Origin: Rhipicephalus microplus
Taxonomy: Eukaryota > Arthropoda > Arachnida > Ixodida > Ixodidae
DNA length: 64,000 nucleotides
Assembly: GCF_043290135.1 (NCBI RefSeq)
Contig: NC_134707.1
Coordinates: 68,315,906 to 68,379,905 of the forward strand
Direction of reading: 5' to 3'
In this document: positions 44,107-56,180 of the stretch, one piece after another
Layout: every line of letters starts with the position of its first letter
Position numbering within the stretch: position 1 is the first letter of the stretch
The notes under the pieces: model-generated
Told to the model about the DNA's origin: nothing
Database searches by the model: none
The model's input: the letters and a program-made list of their open reading frames with translations, nothing else
Position numbers and translations under genes: made by a program

Positions 44107-46583
44107 GTGCGTAGCATGTATAATTGCGAAACCATTCTTTGTGTAGAGAACCTAGTTCGTAAAATATGCTGATAGGCTTTGTTTCTCTAAAGCCATTATG
44201 TTAGTCGTATTTGCAAAACTGTATTACTCCGTCTCCAATTTAACAAGAAAAGTCGTCATTTCTACTTTCCTTGTGCGCGCAGCTGGCATTTAGTTATTCT
44301 TGCACTGAAAAGCTTATATAACGCCTTTCATTGTCTTCCTACGTTTTATGTTCTGGTATCTGTGCAATCTTTATTTATCCTTGGTGCACTCCAAAACAAG
44401 GACAGGTACAGACTGCTCTTACAGTGATAAACTCATGCTCTAGGACACATCCTTACCAGATATTGTCATGACGGAGATGAATATTCTAAAATAAAGGCAA
44501 GCGATTAGACAGAAGATCGTGATTGTGACGGTGAGCATCCGCTGGTATGAACTTTGAGCCCTGTAACAAAACTATTTTAACACTAAGAAGTAGTTAGACT
44601 GAATGGTACTCCTGAAAGATATCACGCAAAATGGACTTTAGCTTCGTCTTAGAGAACTTCCTCAATTAGCAATCAACAAGAGCTAGGCCAAACACACCAA
44701 ACAGGTTTGTTTTACCCATTGGACTGAAGTGCACGTTTATGAAAATTAGACACATGAAAAAGATTACTGGAGAAAGAATTTTTAAGCACTATAGGAAATC
44801 CAGAACAGCATATATTGTACGTTTTTTTTCTCGTCAAGAGCTGGTTAGTTATGACAGCTCGTTTTTCGTTGTCTGACTCAGCGTCACATGAAGACATCGA
44901 ATGGATGGTGATGCCAATGATAGTATAAGGTGTTCTACCAGTAGTATTTGTCACGTACATGCAGGGAAAAAACAAATGGACAAGATGCCTTACCGCAGGC
45001 TGGTATAAAACCTGCAACCTTCGGATAACACGTTCGATGTCTGCTAAATGAGCTGCGATTACAGCTATGTTTTGGCCCACTGTATAATGTATATGAGTGC
45101 ACATAAACGGGAAAGAAATATTATAAAGCAATTAGGAAGAACCGCAAATACTCAAGTGTGTGAAATCAGTTTTATCTTTGTGCTGTGTCGAAGAATACGT
45201 TGGAATAATATCCACGACCCGGGCTTTGTTCTCTTACCACTATAACAATGTCCACTATACAATCAATTTAGAGAAACGAAGGAAACAACCTATCTTGTTT
45301 ACCTTGTATTACATTGCACCGGACGACCCTGTAAATCAGCTTCTTCCGAAAAATGTTTTACAGACGACAGTTTTCCAAAGTAATTCGGTGTCACCAAAAA
45401 TTACAAACTCGACCTGCAATTAATAGGTTGCACACCCTTAAATTTATTGACTTGTGAAATAGCGATTGCTCAGTGGACGCAGGGGCCTCTTCGAGGCTTA
45501 TAATATAACCACAGTGGCCAGCAAAGAGACCATACAAAGACTTCAGCGTTTCTTTTATTATATAAGCGTCAATAATGCGTATTGCTGTATACATACTTCA
45601 CCATTGCCTGCTGCTTATTCTATGTGCCATATAGGCTGCCCTATATTATATTTTGGTAATCAGTGGACGACAAAATAAAACGTTCATTGTATTGTAGGCC
45701 TACTTACGAAAATTTATGATTTGGTACTTAAAGACCCTTACTTACTCGGACTCAGCTGCAAAGAAAAAAATCTTCGTAACGGCTTTAAGCCTCATACAAA
45801 CGGCGATGCTTGCCCGAAAACTTACTGATTGAGGAAATGTCCGATTTAACTGGAAATAAATATCAAATTTTACGTAAGATGGAAGTCTATTTTTCTTCAT
45901 AGAAATAGCACCATAAGACCTTTCTTCGCAGTGAAAATTCACAATGCAGTAGGAAGCAATGTTCTCTCAGTGCAACTGCCTTTCTTTACGTTCACGAAAA
46001 AAATAGTGGTCATGCAATTATGGCTGACACGAATTTGTGTTATACAAATTTTTCTTCGATCACGGCCAGGGCCCATTGACTTGCACTGCAATAGAGCACG
46101 GCTGTTGCTAATCGAATTTTCACCCACGCCATGTGATCCGAAAGTAATGCGATTGCTACAAATGCTGCTCACGCTGCCACGTTAAACGAGACAAGCACAT
46201 GTGAGCGCGGAAACCCAAGCGACGTGTTCGCACTATGCTGCCAGTTTGTCGTACTCACGCTGTATGAAAAAAGCACCTTTCTCCCACCGCGGGTAAGCCT
46301 GAAGCATCGTTGGCGCGAATTCAGAGGCATTATTGGGCATTCGTGCGCGTTAACTCATCAACACGTGCTCCTTTCACACACGCCTGTGACGTCGATGCAG
46401 GTCAAGTCGTCATGCATCAGACAATCTATGAAATGTGGACAAGATTTGAAAAACAAAGGCCTGGCGAATTATGTCGTGCGAGATTGTTACGCCCGCTGGT
46501 ACCTGCAAACTCTCCGAATGTTCGGGTCATGACCGGGAGTTTCACAAAAGATCGACACAGCCGTAACCTGCATAGCAGTAGTC
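44107..46583. other. Unassigned stretch
   Basis: Frames up to 139 aa (44,712-45,131 minus) carry no recognised motif and AT-rich composition. The segment 46,050-46,560 is more GC-balanced and may be an old repeat. No gene is supported. Confidence 0.4.
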
Positions 46584-46761
46584 TGAGTATTTATTACATG
46601 GAGGCGGAAATGTTGTAGGCCCGTGTACTCAGATTTGGGTGCACGTTAAAGAACCCCAGGTGGTCAAAATTTCCGGAGCCCTCCACTACGGCGTCTCTCA
46701 TAATCATATGGTGGTTTTGGGACGTTAAACCCCACAAATCAATCAATGAGTATTTATTACA
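46584..46761 (+). mobile_element. Ruka SINE, 5'-truncated, with perfect target duplication
   Basis: The SINE body and tail occupy 46,599-46,746, starting at TGGAGGCGGAAATGTTGTAGG and ending CCCCACAAATCAATCAA. TGAGTATTTATTACA flanks it exactly at 46,584-46,598 and 46,747-46,761 (15 bp). The tRNA head is absent, so this is a truncated LINE-mediated insertion, and the perfect duplication says it is recent. Confidence 0.95.
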
Positions 46762-47744
46762 GACATGCGTATACGCAAGTACATGACAGAGCAGAGGAGG
46801 GGAAAAAGAACACCTTATCACGGCTTTACAATGCTGTCTTTCTCCTATTGGTGTTGCTGTGCACACAGAACAGAACACATGCCAATGGCGTTGCAAGAAG
46901 GACACCCCCCGACAATGACAAAAAAACACGATGCACTATAAAATGTGCCGTGATCTAAATACCATATATCTCAGAATACATTCAATGCAAGTTACACGCA
47001 CGCAAGAAAGAATATGTAGCATGGGCGCTGCACACAGTTAAAGAAAACACCTTTCGAAGATGAATATAACCAAGTTCTGAATTGAGATGTGAGATATAAC
47101 CGAGACTTATCAAGCAGAGAAGGCAAGGCGTAGCTTAGTGTTTAAAAAGCGTAGTTGATGTTTCGTTGAGGCAAACTCCAATAATCTTGGCACCCTGTAA
47201 GGCAGATAGGAATGTTAGTGTAAAGGCTAGAGACTACAGATAATAGTAATGTGTTTCGTTCGATTTCTGATTTGTAGAGCTGTGAAGATGAAGGTATACA
47301 TGCTGGAAAAACGCACAATGTGATATTGCTACTCATGTATAATTCTTTCTGTGTATTTATGTTGCCGGTTCAATGCACGTGTTTTTACTGCATTCACTCA
47401 AACAAACGTTGGAATAAAAATGGCATGTTATTGACCAACAACAGTAATCGTCATATTTTAACGTACCTTGCACTGTCTCGAAGAGCCCCGCACTTACAGG
47501 CCGCGAATGACATGAGATGTGCTTTACCAGCGTCACATATCCTTCTGGATAGAAAAGTGGCCTGCACCGAGTTTTCAAGAAGGGAAGCTCAAGCAGGGTG
47601 GATGGTGATGATTGTTGTGGGAGAAAAAGACAACCTTTATACTGAATAGTTTTTAGAGTGTTGCTTATATTGCACCAGAATGTATCAGAGCATTCCACTT
47701 TATTTTGCTATTGTTAGTTATGTTTTGGGTGCACAAATGAGACC
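46762..47744. other. Unassigned stretch
   Basis: No recognised repeat or coding motif. Confidence 0.4.
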
Positions 47745-49165
47745 AGCTGAGTTGATTCTAGAGAGAAACGAGAAAAAAGAAGGCAGGGAGGTTAACCAGA
47801 TGCTAGTATCTGGTATGCTACCCTACACTGGGGTTGGGGAAAAGGGGGTTGAAAGAGAAAGAGAGTTAAAAAATAAATAAGAGAAAAACACTAACACACA
47901 CGCACACACAAAATCAGTCTACTCACAGGCTATCAGACAGGCCAGTAGTTCGCAAGAAGCCCAGTAGCGCTTGCACGGCTTTCTTCTGGGACGATGAGTC
48001 ATGACGACGGCGCAGTATACTTTCTTCTGACAGCGGCTGGTCGTCTAACCTGTTTAGTTTATTAGAAAGGTCTTGTCTTTCCAGGTCGTATTCCGGGCAG
48101 TCACACAGGATATGTCGAATTGTTTCTTCATCTCCGCAGTGTGCACAGTCGGTGGTGTCGGCCATCCCTATGCGGAACGCCTACGTATGGGTAAACGCGA
48201 CTCCCAACCATAGTCTGCACATAGCAGTAGCGTCACCTTGTCGAATTTTTGTTGCAAGCTGTTATCTTAACGTTGGATCAAGGTATCGTAATCTTGCATG
48301 CGTAAAAACAGGCTCATTCCAAAGAGCCATGGAGTGTTGGCGAGCAAGCAAGCGGAGCCTCCTAGCAGCGTCCGTCCTTGAGAGAGATATTGACTGGTTG
48401 TTGTCTTCTGTATGGGCTGAACGGGTAGCTTGATCAGCTCGTTCGTTACCGATAATTCCACAGTGGCTTGGCAACCACTGAAATTTAACGTGGTGCCCTT
48501 TCTCTGTTATATGGTGTAGCATTTCTGCTGTTTCAAGTACCAACTGCTCGTGTGGACCACGGCGTAGATTTGACAGAAGTGACTGCAGTGCCGCCTTGCA
48601 GTCACAGAAAATCATCCACCGTTGCGTGCTTTGGTCGTTAATGGAACGCAGTGCAGTGCGAAGCGCTGCAAGCTCTGCTGCCGTTGTAGTGGTTGCATGA
48701 GCTGTCCTGATTTTGAAGGTTGTGGTGTGCGTTGGAATAATGACCGCTGCAGTATAGCTGTTTGGCAGGACAGAGCCGTTGGTGTAGACGTGGGTGCAGT
48801 CTTGGTACTTCTCGTACAGCAGAAATAAGGCGAGCTGCTTGAGGGCTGGTATTGAGAAATCTCGATCGTGTTCTTTCTGGATGCCTGGTATTGTCAGGTT
48901 GATGACTGGCTGTTTGAGGCACCATGGAAGAATTGAAGGTCTCGCCGTGGGCGTAAAACCAGTTGGTACGGAGTCACCATGTGTAGTTATTGTTCGACAG
49001 AAGGAAGTATGAGGTCTATCCGCTGGTAGGTAGGCTAGGTGGTGAAGGGGAGCCCGGCCCACATGCCTTATGTGTGTCCTCAAAGCTTCAACTTCAATAT
49101 AGGTCTGCACGAGGTGTTCTTTGGCTAAAGCTATAGTCGCCACTGTCGAGGCACCCTACTACCCC
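47745..49165 (-). mobile_element. R1/LOA-like LINE, 3' part only
   Basis: On the minus strand: end of ORF2 with RNase H, a Cys-His motif, then a 3' UTR containing GGTAGCATACCAGATACTAG and GGTTAACCTCCCTGCC and a pyrimidine-rich end near 47,745-47,790. RT and endonuclease are missing, so it is a 5'-truncated insertion. The RNase H and Cys-His layout resembles the LINE at 50-55 kb, but the sequence belongs to another family. Confidence 0.8.
47923..49143 (-). pseudogene. R1/LOA-like LINE ORF2 C-terminus: RNase H and Cys-His motif
   Basis: The 293-residue open frame 48,262-49,143 starts in the RT thumb region (EVEALRTHIRHVGRAPLHHL) and contains RNase H: THVYTNGSVLPNSYTAAVII, where the first catalytic Asp is Asn, then TTAAELAALRTAL (Glu), MIFCDCKAALQSL (Asp) and IGNERADQATR (Asp). 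After a break, 47,923-48,165 gives CAHCGDEETIRHILCDC, the terminal Cys-His motif, and a short tail. The long uninterrupted frame indicates moderate age. Confidence 0.9.
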
Positions 49166-50058
49166 GGCCGCGGGACCAGTCGGCAGTCGCTAAGTGAGCT
49201 CCTGTTTACTTGACAATTTTCATGTGAATTCGTGCCGATAACTAAACATAGTTGGTGTCAGAAGATACGTGAAGTGTTCACGGTGAAGAATTTTTTTAGT
49301 TTCGGCGGTTACTTTGTGTTAAAAAGTGCGTTTATCTAACGTAAACAAACCGAATATTCTATACAGGAGTTTTGGAAGTTCAAATGTTTTTTAAAAAATA
49401 TTTCCTCAAAGATGTAAGCATTGCGCTTTCGCATTCCTCTCGTATTTTGTTGAGAGGAACGCGCTCCATAAATTTGCAAAATTCTAGGATCAATAGAAGT
49501 CGAGTTATAGTGGTTTTGGTCTCCCCATGTATTCCTTCCTTAGGAAGCACATGGCACAGTAGATAATCTTATCTACCACAATCAAAGAAATCTAAGTGCC
49601 ATCGACAAAAACCGAGTTTATTACTAGATTCTACATTTTTGAATCTATAGAATACTATAAACTCAAAGTGTATTTTGCCGTAGTAACGCGGGAACAAGCG
49701 TTTGAAAATTCTACATAAACAGCGTCAAGGGGGCAGCCATTTTGAATGGGAACGGCATCACAATTAAATCTGCGTTCATCGAGCTTTAAATCACGTAGTG
49801 AACAAAACTTTTCTGGTAGCCTGGAAGAACATAAAGGGCTTAACAGCTATCCAGCAGTATTTTTCGAATTACATTGTCAATTGAAGAGAAACTGGATCTT
49901 ATTTCCCCCATTTAAACACATACTGCACGGAACTAAGCAGTCGAGGATTCATACTGCACGCAACTAGTGCAGAATTTGCTAAAAAGCACTTCTCGGTGAG
50001 TACAACAAGGTAGGAAACGTTAGATAGTCACGGGTTGGGGTCCAGGGAGCCCCCAACA
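49166..50058. other. Unassigned stretch before the A-rich LINE
   Basis: The part from ~49,990 to 50,058 may be the 5' UTR of the next LINE. The rest shows no recognisable repeat; short frames only. Confidence 0.4.
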
Positions 50059-51456
50059 ATGACTGGAGAGACAAAAACAAAGAAAAGTTTCACAAAGGAA
50101 CGGAGTAAGGATGGGAAAAAAAATAAAAGAAAGAACCTACTTGCAGCACCTCAATGCAGAGCGCGCTAGTCAGTGAGAAAACAAAAGTTGGGGATGACAA
50201 ATGCAAGGAAAGTCCAGAAGGGATTGATTTAAGAGCAAAGAGGCCAGCTAGCCCCGACTATTGGGACGACAGTACAGATCTGAGTCAACCATTCTTGGAG
50301 ATTCGGCCATGTATGGCCAATCAGCCGAAGCAGCAGTTCCATACAGAGACAGAGAAAGATGATATCAGTAGAGATATTGGGGGAGGTAAGATAGAGTCAC
50401 CCAGAGAGGAGTGTGAGGGCCAAGGCCTACGAGACCTGAGAACGAGTGCAATCCTCCACTGCGATAAGGAGTTCATTGATCTCCTCATGGTTACTCAACA
50501 TGAGGTCCCCCAAGCAAGTCAGCACCTGAGAGGCCTATTGGACGAGTTCCAGAAAGTTAAAGAGATTGCGCTGCAGGTGGTGGAGAAGAATGCATACCTA
50601 GAGGGACGCGTGAGAAAACTAGCACCGAACACCGGCTGAAACTAGGACCTTTGCGGAGGTAACGAGAACAAACCTGGCTAACAAAGGACGCGACGGTGAA
50701 AATAGAAGTACTCCTAGTGAGATGAAAGCAGTCCTCCTAGTGAGGGCTCCTGAAGACGAGGAAGAAACAAGCTCTGGAGAGGTGCGAGAAAAAGTGGTCA
50801 GGCACTTTGACCGCATAACGCTTGGCCTCAAGGACGTTGGCCTCAGGCCAATCAGAGGTGGCGTAGCAGTAACCATCACCTCCGCAACAGCAATCAAGAA
50901 TTTGAAGGACAGAATTATGGAACACGAGCAGACAAAAAAGTTTGAGACCAAAATAGTAGATGCAGCTGAACCGGAGATTAGGCTCATTTCGGTGGACAGA
51001 CATGTGGACTCCAAAGACATCTCAAGGATACTTCTGGAGCAAAATGAGATAGAGGCAGCAGAGGAAGACATTAAGGTAGTCTGGAGGACAGACAGAAAAT
51101 TCGGCTCTCATGTCACACTGCGCATTTCTAATATAGAACTGGCCAAGAAAATAGTGCAGAAGCAAAGCGTCAGTATTGTCTGGTCTAAGTGTGGAGTTAT
51201 GGAAAACGTATACCTCCCCAAGTGCACGTACTGCACGAGACTGGGGCACGGAGAGGGAAACTGATATGCCGAAAAGGCACAATGTACGGGATGTGGAGGA
51301 AACCGTTACTATAAAGATTGCAGGGAGGAAGAGAAAAGTTCTCCTCTCTGCGTAGATACAGGGAAGCAAGCAGTGGACCACTCGATGTGGGATGGGCCAT
51401 GCGCCACATTCGAGGACAGATACCAAAGGAGGAGGCGAGAGCTTGGTTTCGCATAA
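50059..51456 (+). pseudogene. A-rich LINE ORF1
   Basis: A likely start ATG is at 50,059, followed by a basic stretch that runs out of frame near 50,150. Frame 50,154-50,639 is acidic with probable helical LLDEFQKVKEIALQVVEKNA. Frame 50,722-51,264 has KAVLLVRAP, HFDRITLGLKDVGLRPIRGG, VAVTITSATAIKNLKD and VVWRTDRKFGSHVTLRISN, the central domain of R1-like ORF1, then CTYCTRLGHGEGN. Beyond a TGA come CTGCGGNRYYKDC and a further Cys-rich segment. These are the nucleic-acid-binding knuckles. Confidence 0.8.
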
Positions 51457-51556
51457 AAACTTTCCCACCTAGGTATCAATAGAATAACTCTATAGCCAGT
51501 CGAATTAGGTAATTAACACTTCCTAGCCACTGTAAGAAAAATTAGAAGAAAATAAA

Positions 51557-52600
51557 AATGGAAGGAATGAACACACTGGTGTGTTTACAAATAAATTTAG
51601 GTCACTCCTTTCGAGCGACAAGTAATTTGAACAACCTTCACTTAGAAGAGAACCAGGATGTTTCATTCATACAAGAACCGTATCACTTAAAAAAATGAGG
51701 TTATCGGGTTCCCCATTAGAACTAGAATTATACAAGCAGACGACAATCCAAAAACGGCAACAATAATACATTACGAGAGAATTGGAATCTTTCCTTTAAA
51801 AATTAAACAAACATCATTAGTAGCGAGATTGACTTGGAACAACATCGAATTACTGAAAATAAACTGTTATTTTTCGCCACAATCAGGTACATTACCTATA
51901 TTACTGGAAATAGAAGAGATCCTCAACAAGTCCCAACCTACGGACAATATATTAATTATCGGGGACTTCAACGCGAAAAACATAATCTGGGGAGGGGAAA
52001 CAACAAATCAAAGAGGCATAGAAGTTTTAGAATTTCTTAATAGAAACAACCTAACTGTTATAAATGACCCACAGTCATTACCAACTTTTCAATCCTCGAA
52101 TGGCAGAAGCTGGATAGACCTCTCCATAAGCTCGATTCCTCTGGGTGAAAACATTCATAATTGGGAGGTATTAGAGGATGACAGCCTTAGTGACCATCGT
52201 TTAATTAAAATGGAACTTTTCAATGTCAAGACCAAGAAAGAAAAAAGATTAACGAAAATGGGGGAAAAGAAATTACTAGAGGAGCTACAAGAAGGCAGAT
52301 GGCTTCGCATCACGGCCCAGAGGACAATAGAAAATAGGAATCAGCTGGAAACCATAGTAAACCAATTCTACAGAAAGATTGAAGAACTTAAAAAGAAACA
52401 TTCAAAACATGTTAGAAATGATGACAAGAAGCATAAACCGTGGTGGAATGCAGAATTAGAACTGAAAAGGAAAAAAAGTAAGAGCATTACGGAGAAGGTA
52501 CCAAAGGTGTGCAAACGATCTCAGAGAGGATTTCAAGAAGGCATACCAAGAAGGTCAAAAGAATTATCAGAACGACATAGATGAAGCCAAAACCAAATCG
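51557..52600 (+). pseudogene. A-rich LINE ORF2: APE endonuclease
   Basis: The start MEGMNTLVCLQINLGHSFRA lies at 51,557 with FIQEPYHL shortly after (catalytic Glu). A stop near 51,697 and a frameshift follow. Frame 51,829-52,584 has LKINCYFSPQSG, ILIIGDFNAKNIIWG (Asp, Asn), SWIDLSISS and LSDHRLIKME (Asp-His), then a basic linker with KPWWNAELELKRKKS. All late catalytic residues are present. The frame is lost near 52,580. Confidence 0.85.
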
Positions 52601-52649
52601 TAGAAAACATACTGTAGTAAGCAAGAAAAGAATTCATTTTCTCTACCGT

Positions 52650-54300
52650 ATAAATTTGCGGCCAATAAAATAAAATAAAATCGTATTTCAAGGTTTAATC
52701 AAGGAGAATGGAGAGACAACCACTACCGAAGAAGAGACAATAAGATATATACTTCATAAGCTCTATGCAACGAATGAGGACATTGGAGAGATATATAGAG
52801 GAGATAGCGAACACGAAGAAAAAGATGATGAAGAGTACGAACACATAGATTTCACGGAAACAAAAGTAGATTATGTTGTGAACAACATAAGGAAAAATAT
52901 CAGCCGAGGGCCCAACAAAATAAAGACTGATTTTATACAGAGTGTGTACCACATGCATAAAAAGTTTTTTATTCATATCTTTTATTCAGCATTAAAACTT
53001 CGTCATTTCCCATCAGCTTGGAAGATCTCAAAAGTAATTCTGATCCCAAAGAACAGGGATCAAGGACAGCAAAATGTGAACAATTAGAGGCCAATTGCCA
53101 TTAACTTCATCCTCGGGAAAATTTTTGAAAAATTGATATATTGTCGACTCTACCATTACTTTGACACTCGTGAACTATTCCCAGAAAATCAATTTGGATT
53201 TACGTATGGGAACTCAGCGATTGGAGCATTATATAAGTTAAAACAGGACATGGCGGAAGCATTTCAATACAATGAAAACATAAAAGTAATATCCCTAGAT
53301 ATAACCAATGCTTTCGGAAACATTAAATTCGAACGCGTAAGCCAAAGATTCATCGAACTCAACATCCCAAAAGAAATGAGAAACCTAATTTTCCATAAAC
53401 TAGAAAACAGAACAATCATCTATGACTGGGAGATTCACAATATAGAACTTAAATTATCCAAGGGAGCACCACAGGGTTCTCCACTTAGTCCGTTCCTACG
53501 GTAAGTTATTGCTTCGGAGCTCCTAGCAATTGAGATGCCTGAAAATGTCAGTCTGCAAGCATTTGCTGACGATTTGACAATTTTAGTAAGAGGGAGAAGT
53601 AGAACGATCCTAGAACAGGAAGCAGCAAAAGCACTGGACATCATACATAATTGAAACATTCAAAACGAGCTAACTTTCAGCCATAACAAATGTGAGTTTA
53701 TTAATTTAGTTAACGCATATAGGAACAGACCACCTGTCTTTAGAATAAACAGTAACCCAATTAAAAGAGTACAACAAACCAAAATCTTAGGTGTAATATT
53801 CGATAATAAATTGTCATTCATTCCACATCCTAAAGCAGTAAAACAAAAGGTTCAGAAGATCACTACAGCATTAGGAAAATTCACGGGGACGGATTGGGGT
53901 ATGACTCCCAAGCACTTAAGACAGATTTACTTTGGGAGCATAGAAAGAATGATAGTTTACGGAGCACAAATATATTTCCCCCCAACATGTAAGCGTAACA
54001 AGAAGAATACGGAAAAGGTGAAGCAACTCAAAGCGATTCGTAGGATTCCTCTTTCAAAATTAGCTAAGGCATTCCACACTGTTTCCAACACATCATTAAA
54101 TATTATCTGCAACATTCCCCCTATACATCTCACGATAGAAAGAGAAAATAGATTATTTAATATCCTAAGCGCAGACGGAAAATTTGTCTTTGGGAATAAG
54201 GACTTCGGAAAGGAGGAAATAGCCACCAAAATTTGGAGTTCAAGAATACACCGAGCAAAGAAAAGAAAATACGACTACGTTAAGACAATTGGAGAAGCGG
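52650..54300 (+). pseudogene. A-rich LINE ORF2: reverse transcriptase
   Basis: Motifs in order: PNKIKTDFIQSVYHMH and FPSAWKISKVILIPK (52,878-53,087), RPIAINFILGKIFEK, ENQFGFTYGNSAIGALYKLK, VISLDITNAFGNIKFERV with the first catalytic Asp, KGAPQGSPLSPFL, and FADDLTILVRG with the Asp pair intact near 53,565. Then QQTKILGVIFDNKLSF and a thumb frame 53,811-54,300 (TALGKFTGTDWGM, IYFGSIERMIVYGAQ). Stops at ~53,090, 53,502 and 53,652 interrupt it. Catalytic residues are conserved. Confidence 0.9.
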
Positions 54301-54301
54301 A

Positions 54302-55100
54302 CTACCGTTTTATACGGATGGGTCGCAACAGGAAATCAAATGCGGAGCAGCATACGTTATTATTGACAGTGGTGGTAACGCCATAAAGTAGAAGCAGATG
54401 AAACTGCCGGAATATTCCAACAACTTTGAAGCTGAAACAGTAGCCATATTAGAGGCATTAAAAGAATTAAGTAGAATGGAACAACAAAATAAATATCAAA
54501 TAGTAACGGATAGCTTATCAACATTAGTAGCGTTAAAGAACCGAAACAACACCAACCCATTTATCCACAAAATCAGATTACTATTAAATCAATTGGCAGA
54601 ACTCAAAATAACATTGGTATATACGAAAGCACATAAAGGAATCTCAGGAAACAAATTGGCGGATCAATTGGCCAAAGAAGCCACTAAGGAGGGTAGCGAC
54701 TATGAGATCCCTATGTCAAAAAGTTTCATTAAACAAATATTGGAACCTGGAAGGGAAGCATTCATACACATATCAGTGGATCAAAAACACCAAACTTATC
54801 CCCAAAACCTTCCCACTTGATTATTGGCTAACACAGGCTGTTACCGGACATGGTAGGTTTCCTTTCTACTTCAAAAGGTTCAGAATAACCGGAAGCGACA
54901 GATGTATATGCGGAGAAGAGGCTCAAACATTTGACCATTACTTGGACTCATGTAAAACAGTAAAACAAGACATTACCACACTGAAGAAAAAATACACTAA
55001 TCCAAACAAAGCCAAACCGGAGATCATTGGGGACTTAGAGGGCATAGAAATCATAAAGGACATAGTTAAAACTATCAACAAAAAAGTTTTACAGGCATAA
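54302..55100 (+). pseudogene. A-rich LINE ORF2: RNase H and Cys-His tail
   Basis: RNase H motifs are complete: PFYTDGSQQEIKCGAAYVII near 54,305 (Asp), SNNFEAETVAILEAL (Glu), YQIVTDSLSTL (Asp), TKAHKGISGNKLADQLAKEA (Asp). One TAG near 54,390 lies between the first two motifs, and a shift near 54,790 leads to frame 54,702-55,100. That frame has LTQAVTGHGRFPFYFKRF and CICGEEAQTFDHYLDSC, the C-terminal Cys-His motif. This is the end of ORF2; a ~270-bp 3' UTR follows. Confidence 0.9.
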
Positions 55101-55379
55101 TTATAACAAGGGTACTCAATGAGATCAAAAGATAAACTACGTCGGGAAACTTTAACACAATCAAATCCGTCTTTCAATTTCGTCGCCGGGAGGGGTTAAC
55201 GGTGCATCCGAACCACTGGACCAAGTCCACCTCACAGGTCCATCAGTCTAAAAGGATCAGACCAGTACCGAGTCCACTTTCAGATATATCGGGCCGATAG
55301 TGGACCTGGACAAATCGTCCAACTATGATCCTAGACCCAAACCACCATTTCTACAAAGCGAAGGTCGATCTTCGCACTT

Positions 55380-56180
55380 TGTTGCAAAAACCAGCTTTGT
55401 TGCAAAAAACCAAACTACAACAAGAAAAGGCAGGATGAAATAAAGAGCGAAAAAGAGTTGCAGTCATCCCATACTTCCACAATATATCTCATGGTTTGAA
55501 GAAGGTAGGCTCGAAATATGGTGTGGATGTAGTTTTATCAGCCCCGTGCCAGATTTGCAGAATGACGGATGAGCGACTTAGTGGAATCACTAAAAAAAGT
55601 TGGACATGCGCCGTAAAACACATAAATAAATTTGTAGATTGCGCAGTTTGTGTTGTTTACATGCTTCCTTTAACGTGCGGTCGTTGTATGTAGGCCAAAC
55701 TGGGCGGTGCAATAATAAAAGGTTAGGAGAACATATGAATGATATATGCAAAGGAATTAGTTCAAACCTTGTTTTTCACTGCGAAAGCTGCGGGTGCCAG
55801 CCTCCATTTCCGGGCGTGAGTGTGCTGGCACGCCACATGGTCAAGTTAACTCGTGAAATAGCTGAAGCGTATTTTATTAGAAAACATGGTGATGGATGCG
55901 TGAGCCAACCTTCGGTGGCCTTGCAGGACAAAGAGTTCGCACTTTTAGATAAAGGTTAGCCATTTTATCATTGTACCTTCTTTTTATCAGACCATTCCCC
56001 AGAATATGTCACGTTGCTCACGTTTGCTGTTAAAAGGTTGCCTGTTGTATATATTATCATGTGTGCTGCGAATAATAAAATTCAGTTGGTAGTCAGCGCT
56101 CGTGTTGTCCTCTTTGCTTTCCGTGCCTCGCCTTTCGTCTGTTTCTTCTAGCACCTTCGTGCTCGCGCTGCATCCCTTAT
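55380..56180 (+). mobile_element. Penelope-like element, 3' fragment
   Basis: The frame 55,496-55,693 leads into KHINKFVDCAVCVVYMLPLT; after a one-base shift near 55,680 the frame 55,639-55,959 continues with SLYVGQTGRCNNKRLGEHM. Together these are the two Tyr-containing motifs and catalytic Arg of a GIY-YIG nuclease; FHCESCGCQPP matches the Cys-rich part of the element at 35 kb. RT is absent, so the copy is 5'-truncated. A 3' UTR with AATAATAAAA near 56,070 follows. A doubled CTTTGTTGCAAAAA sits at the left edge (55,376-55,408). Confidence 0.8.

Larger units (their letters stand above)
50059..55370 (+). mobile_element. A-rich R1/LOA-like LINE, near full length
   Basis: Plus-strand order: ORF1 with Cys-His knuckles, then ORF2 with APE endonuclease, RT and RNase H, a Cys-His tail and a 3' UTR to about 55,370. 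The sense strand is strikingly A-rich and Lys/Asn/Ile-rich compared with neighbouring elements. RT and RNase H catalytic residues are all retained, but several frameshifts and stops break both ORFs. The endonuclease start (LQINLGHSFRATSNL and IQEPY) resembles R1/LOA-group LINEs. Ends are approximate. Confidence 0.85.

Noticed and set aside
44712..45131. 139-residue minus-strand frame
   Set aside because: No recognisable motif; composition is AT-driven and it is not near any other gene signal.
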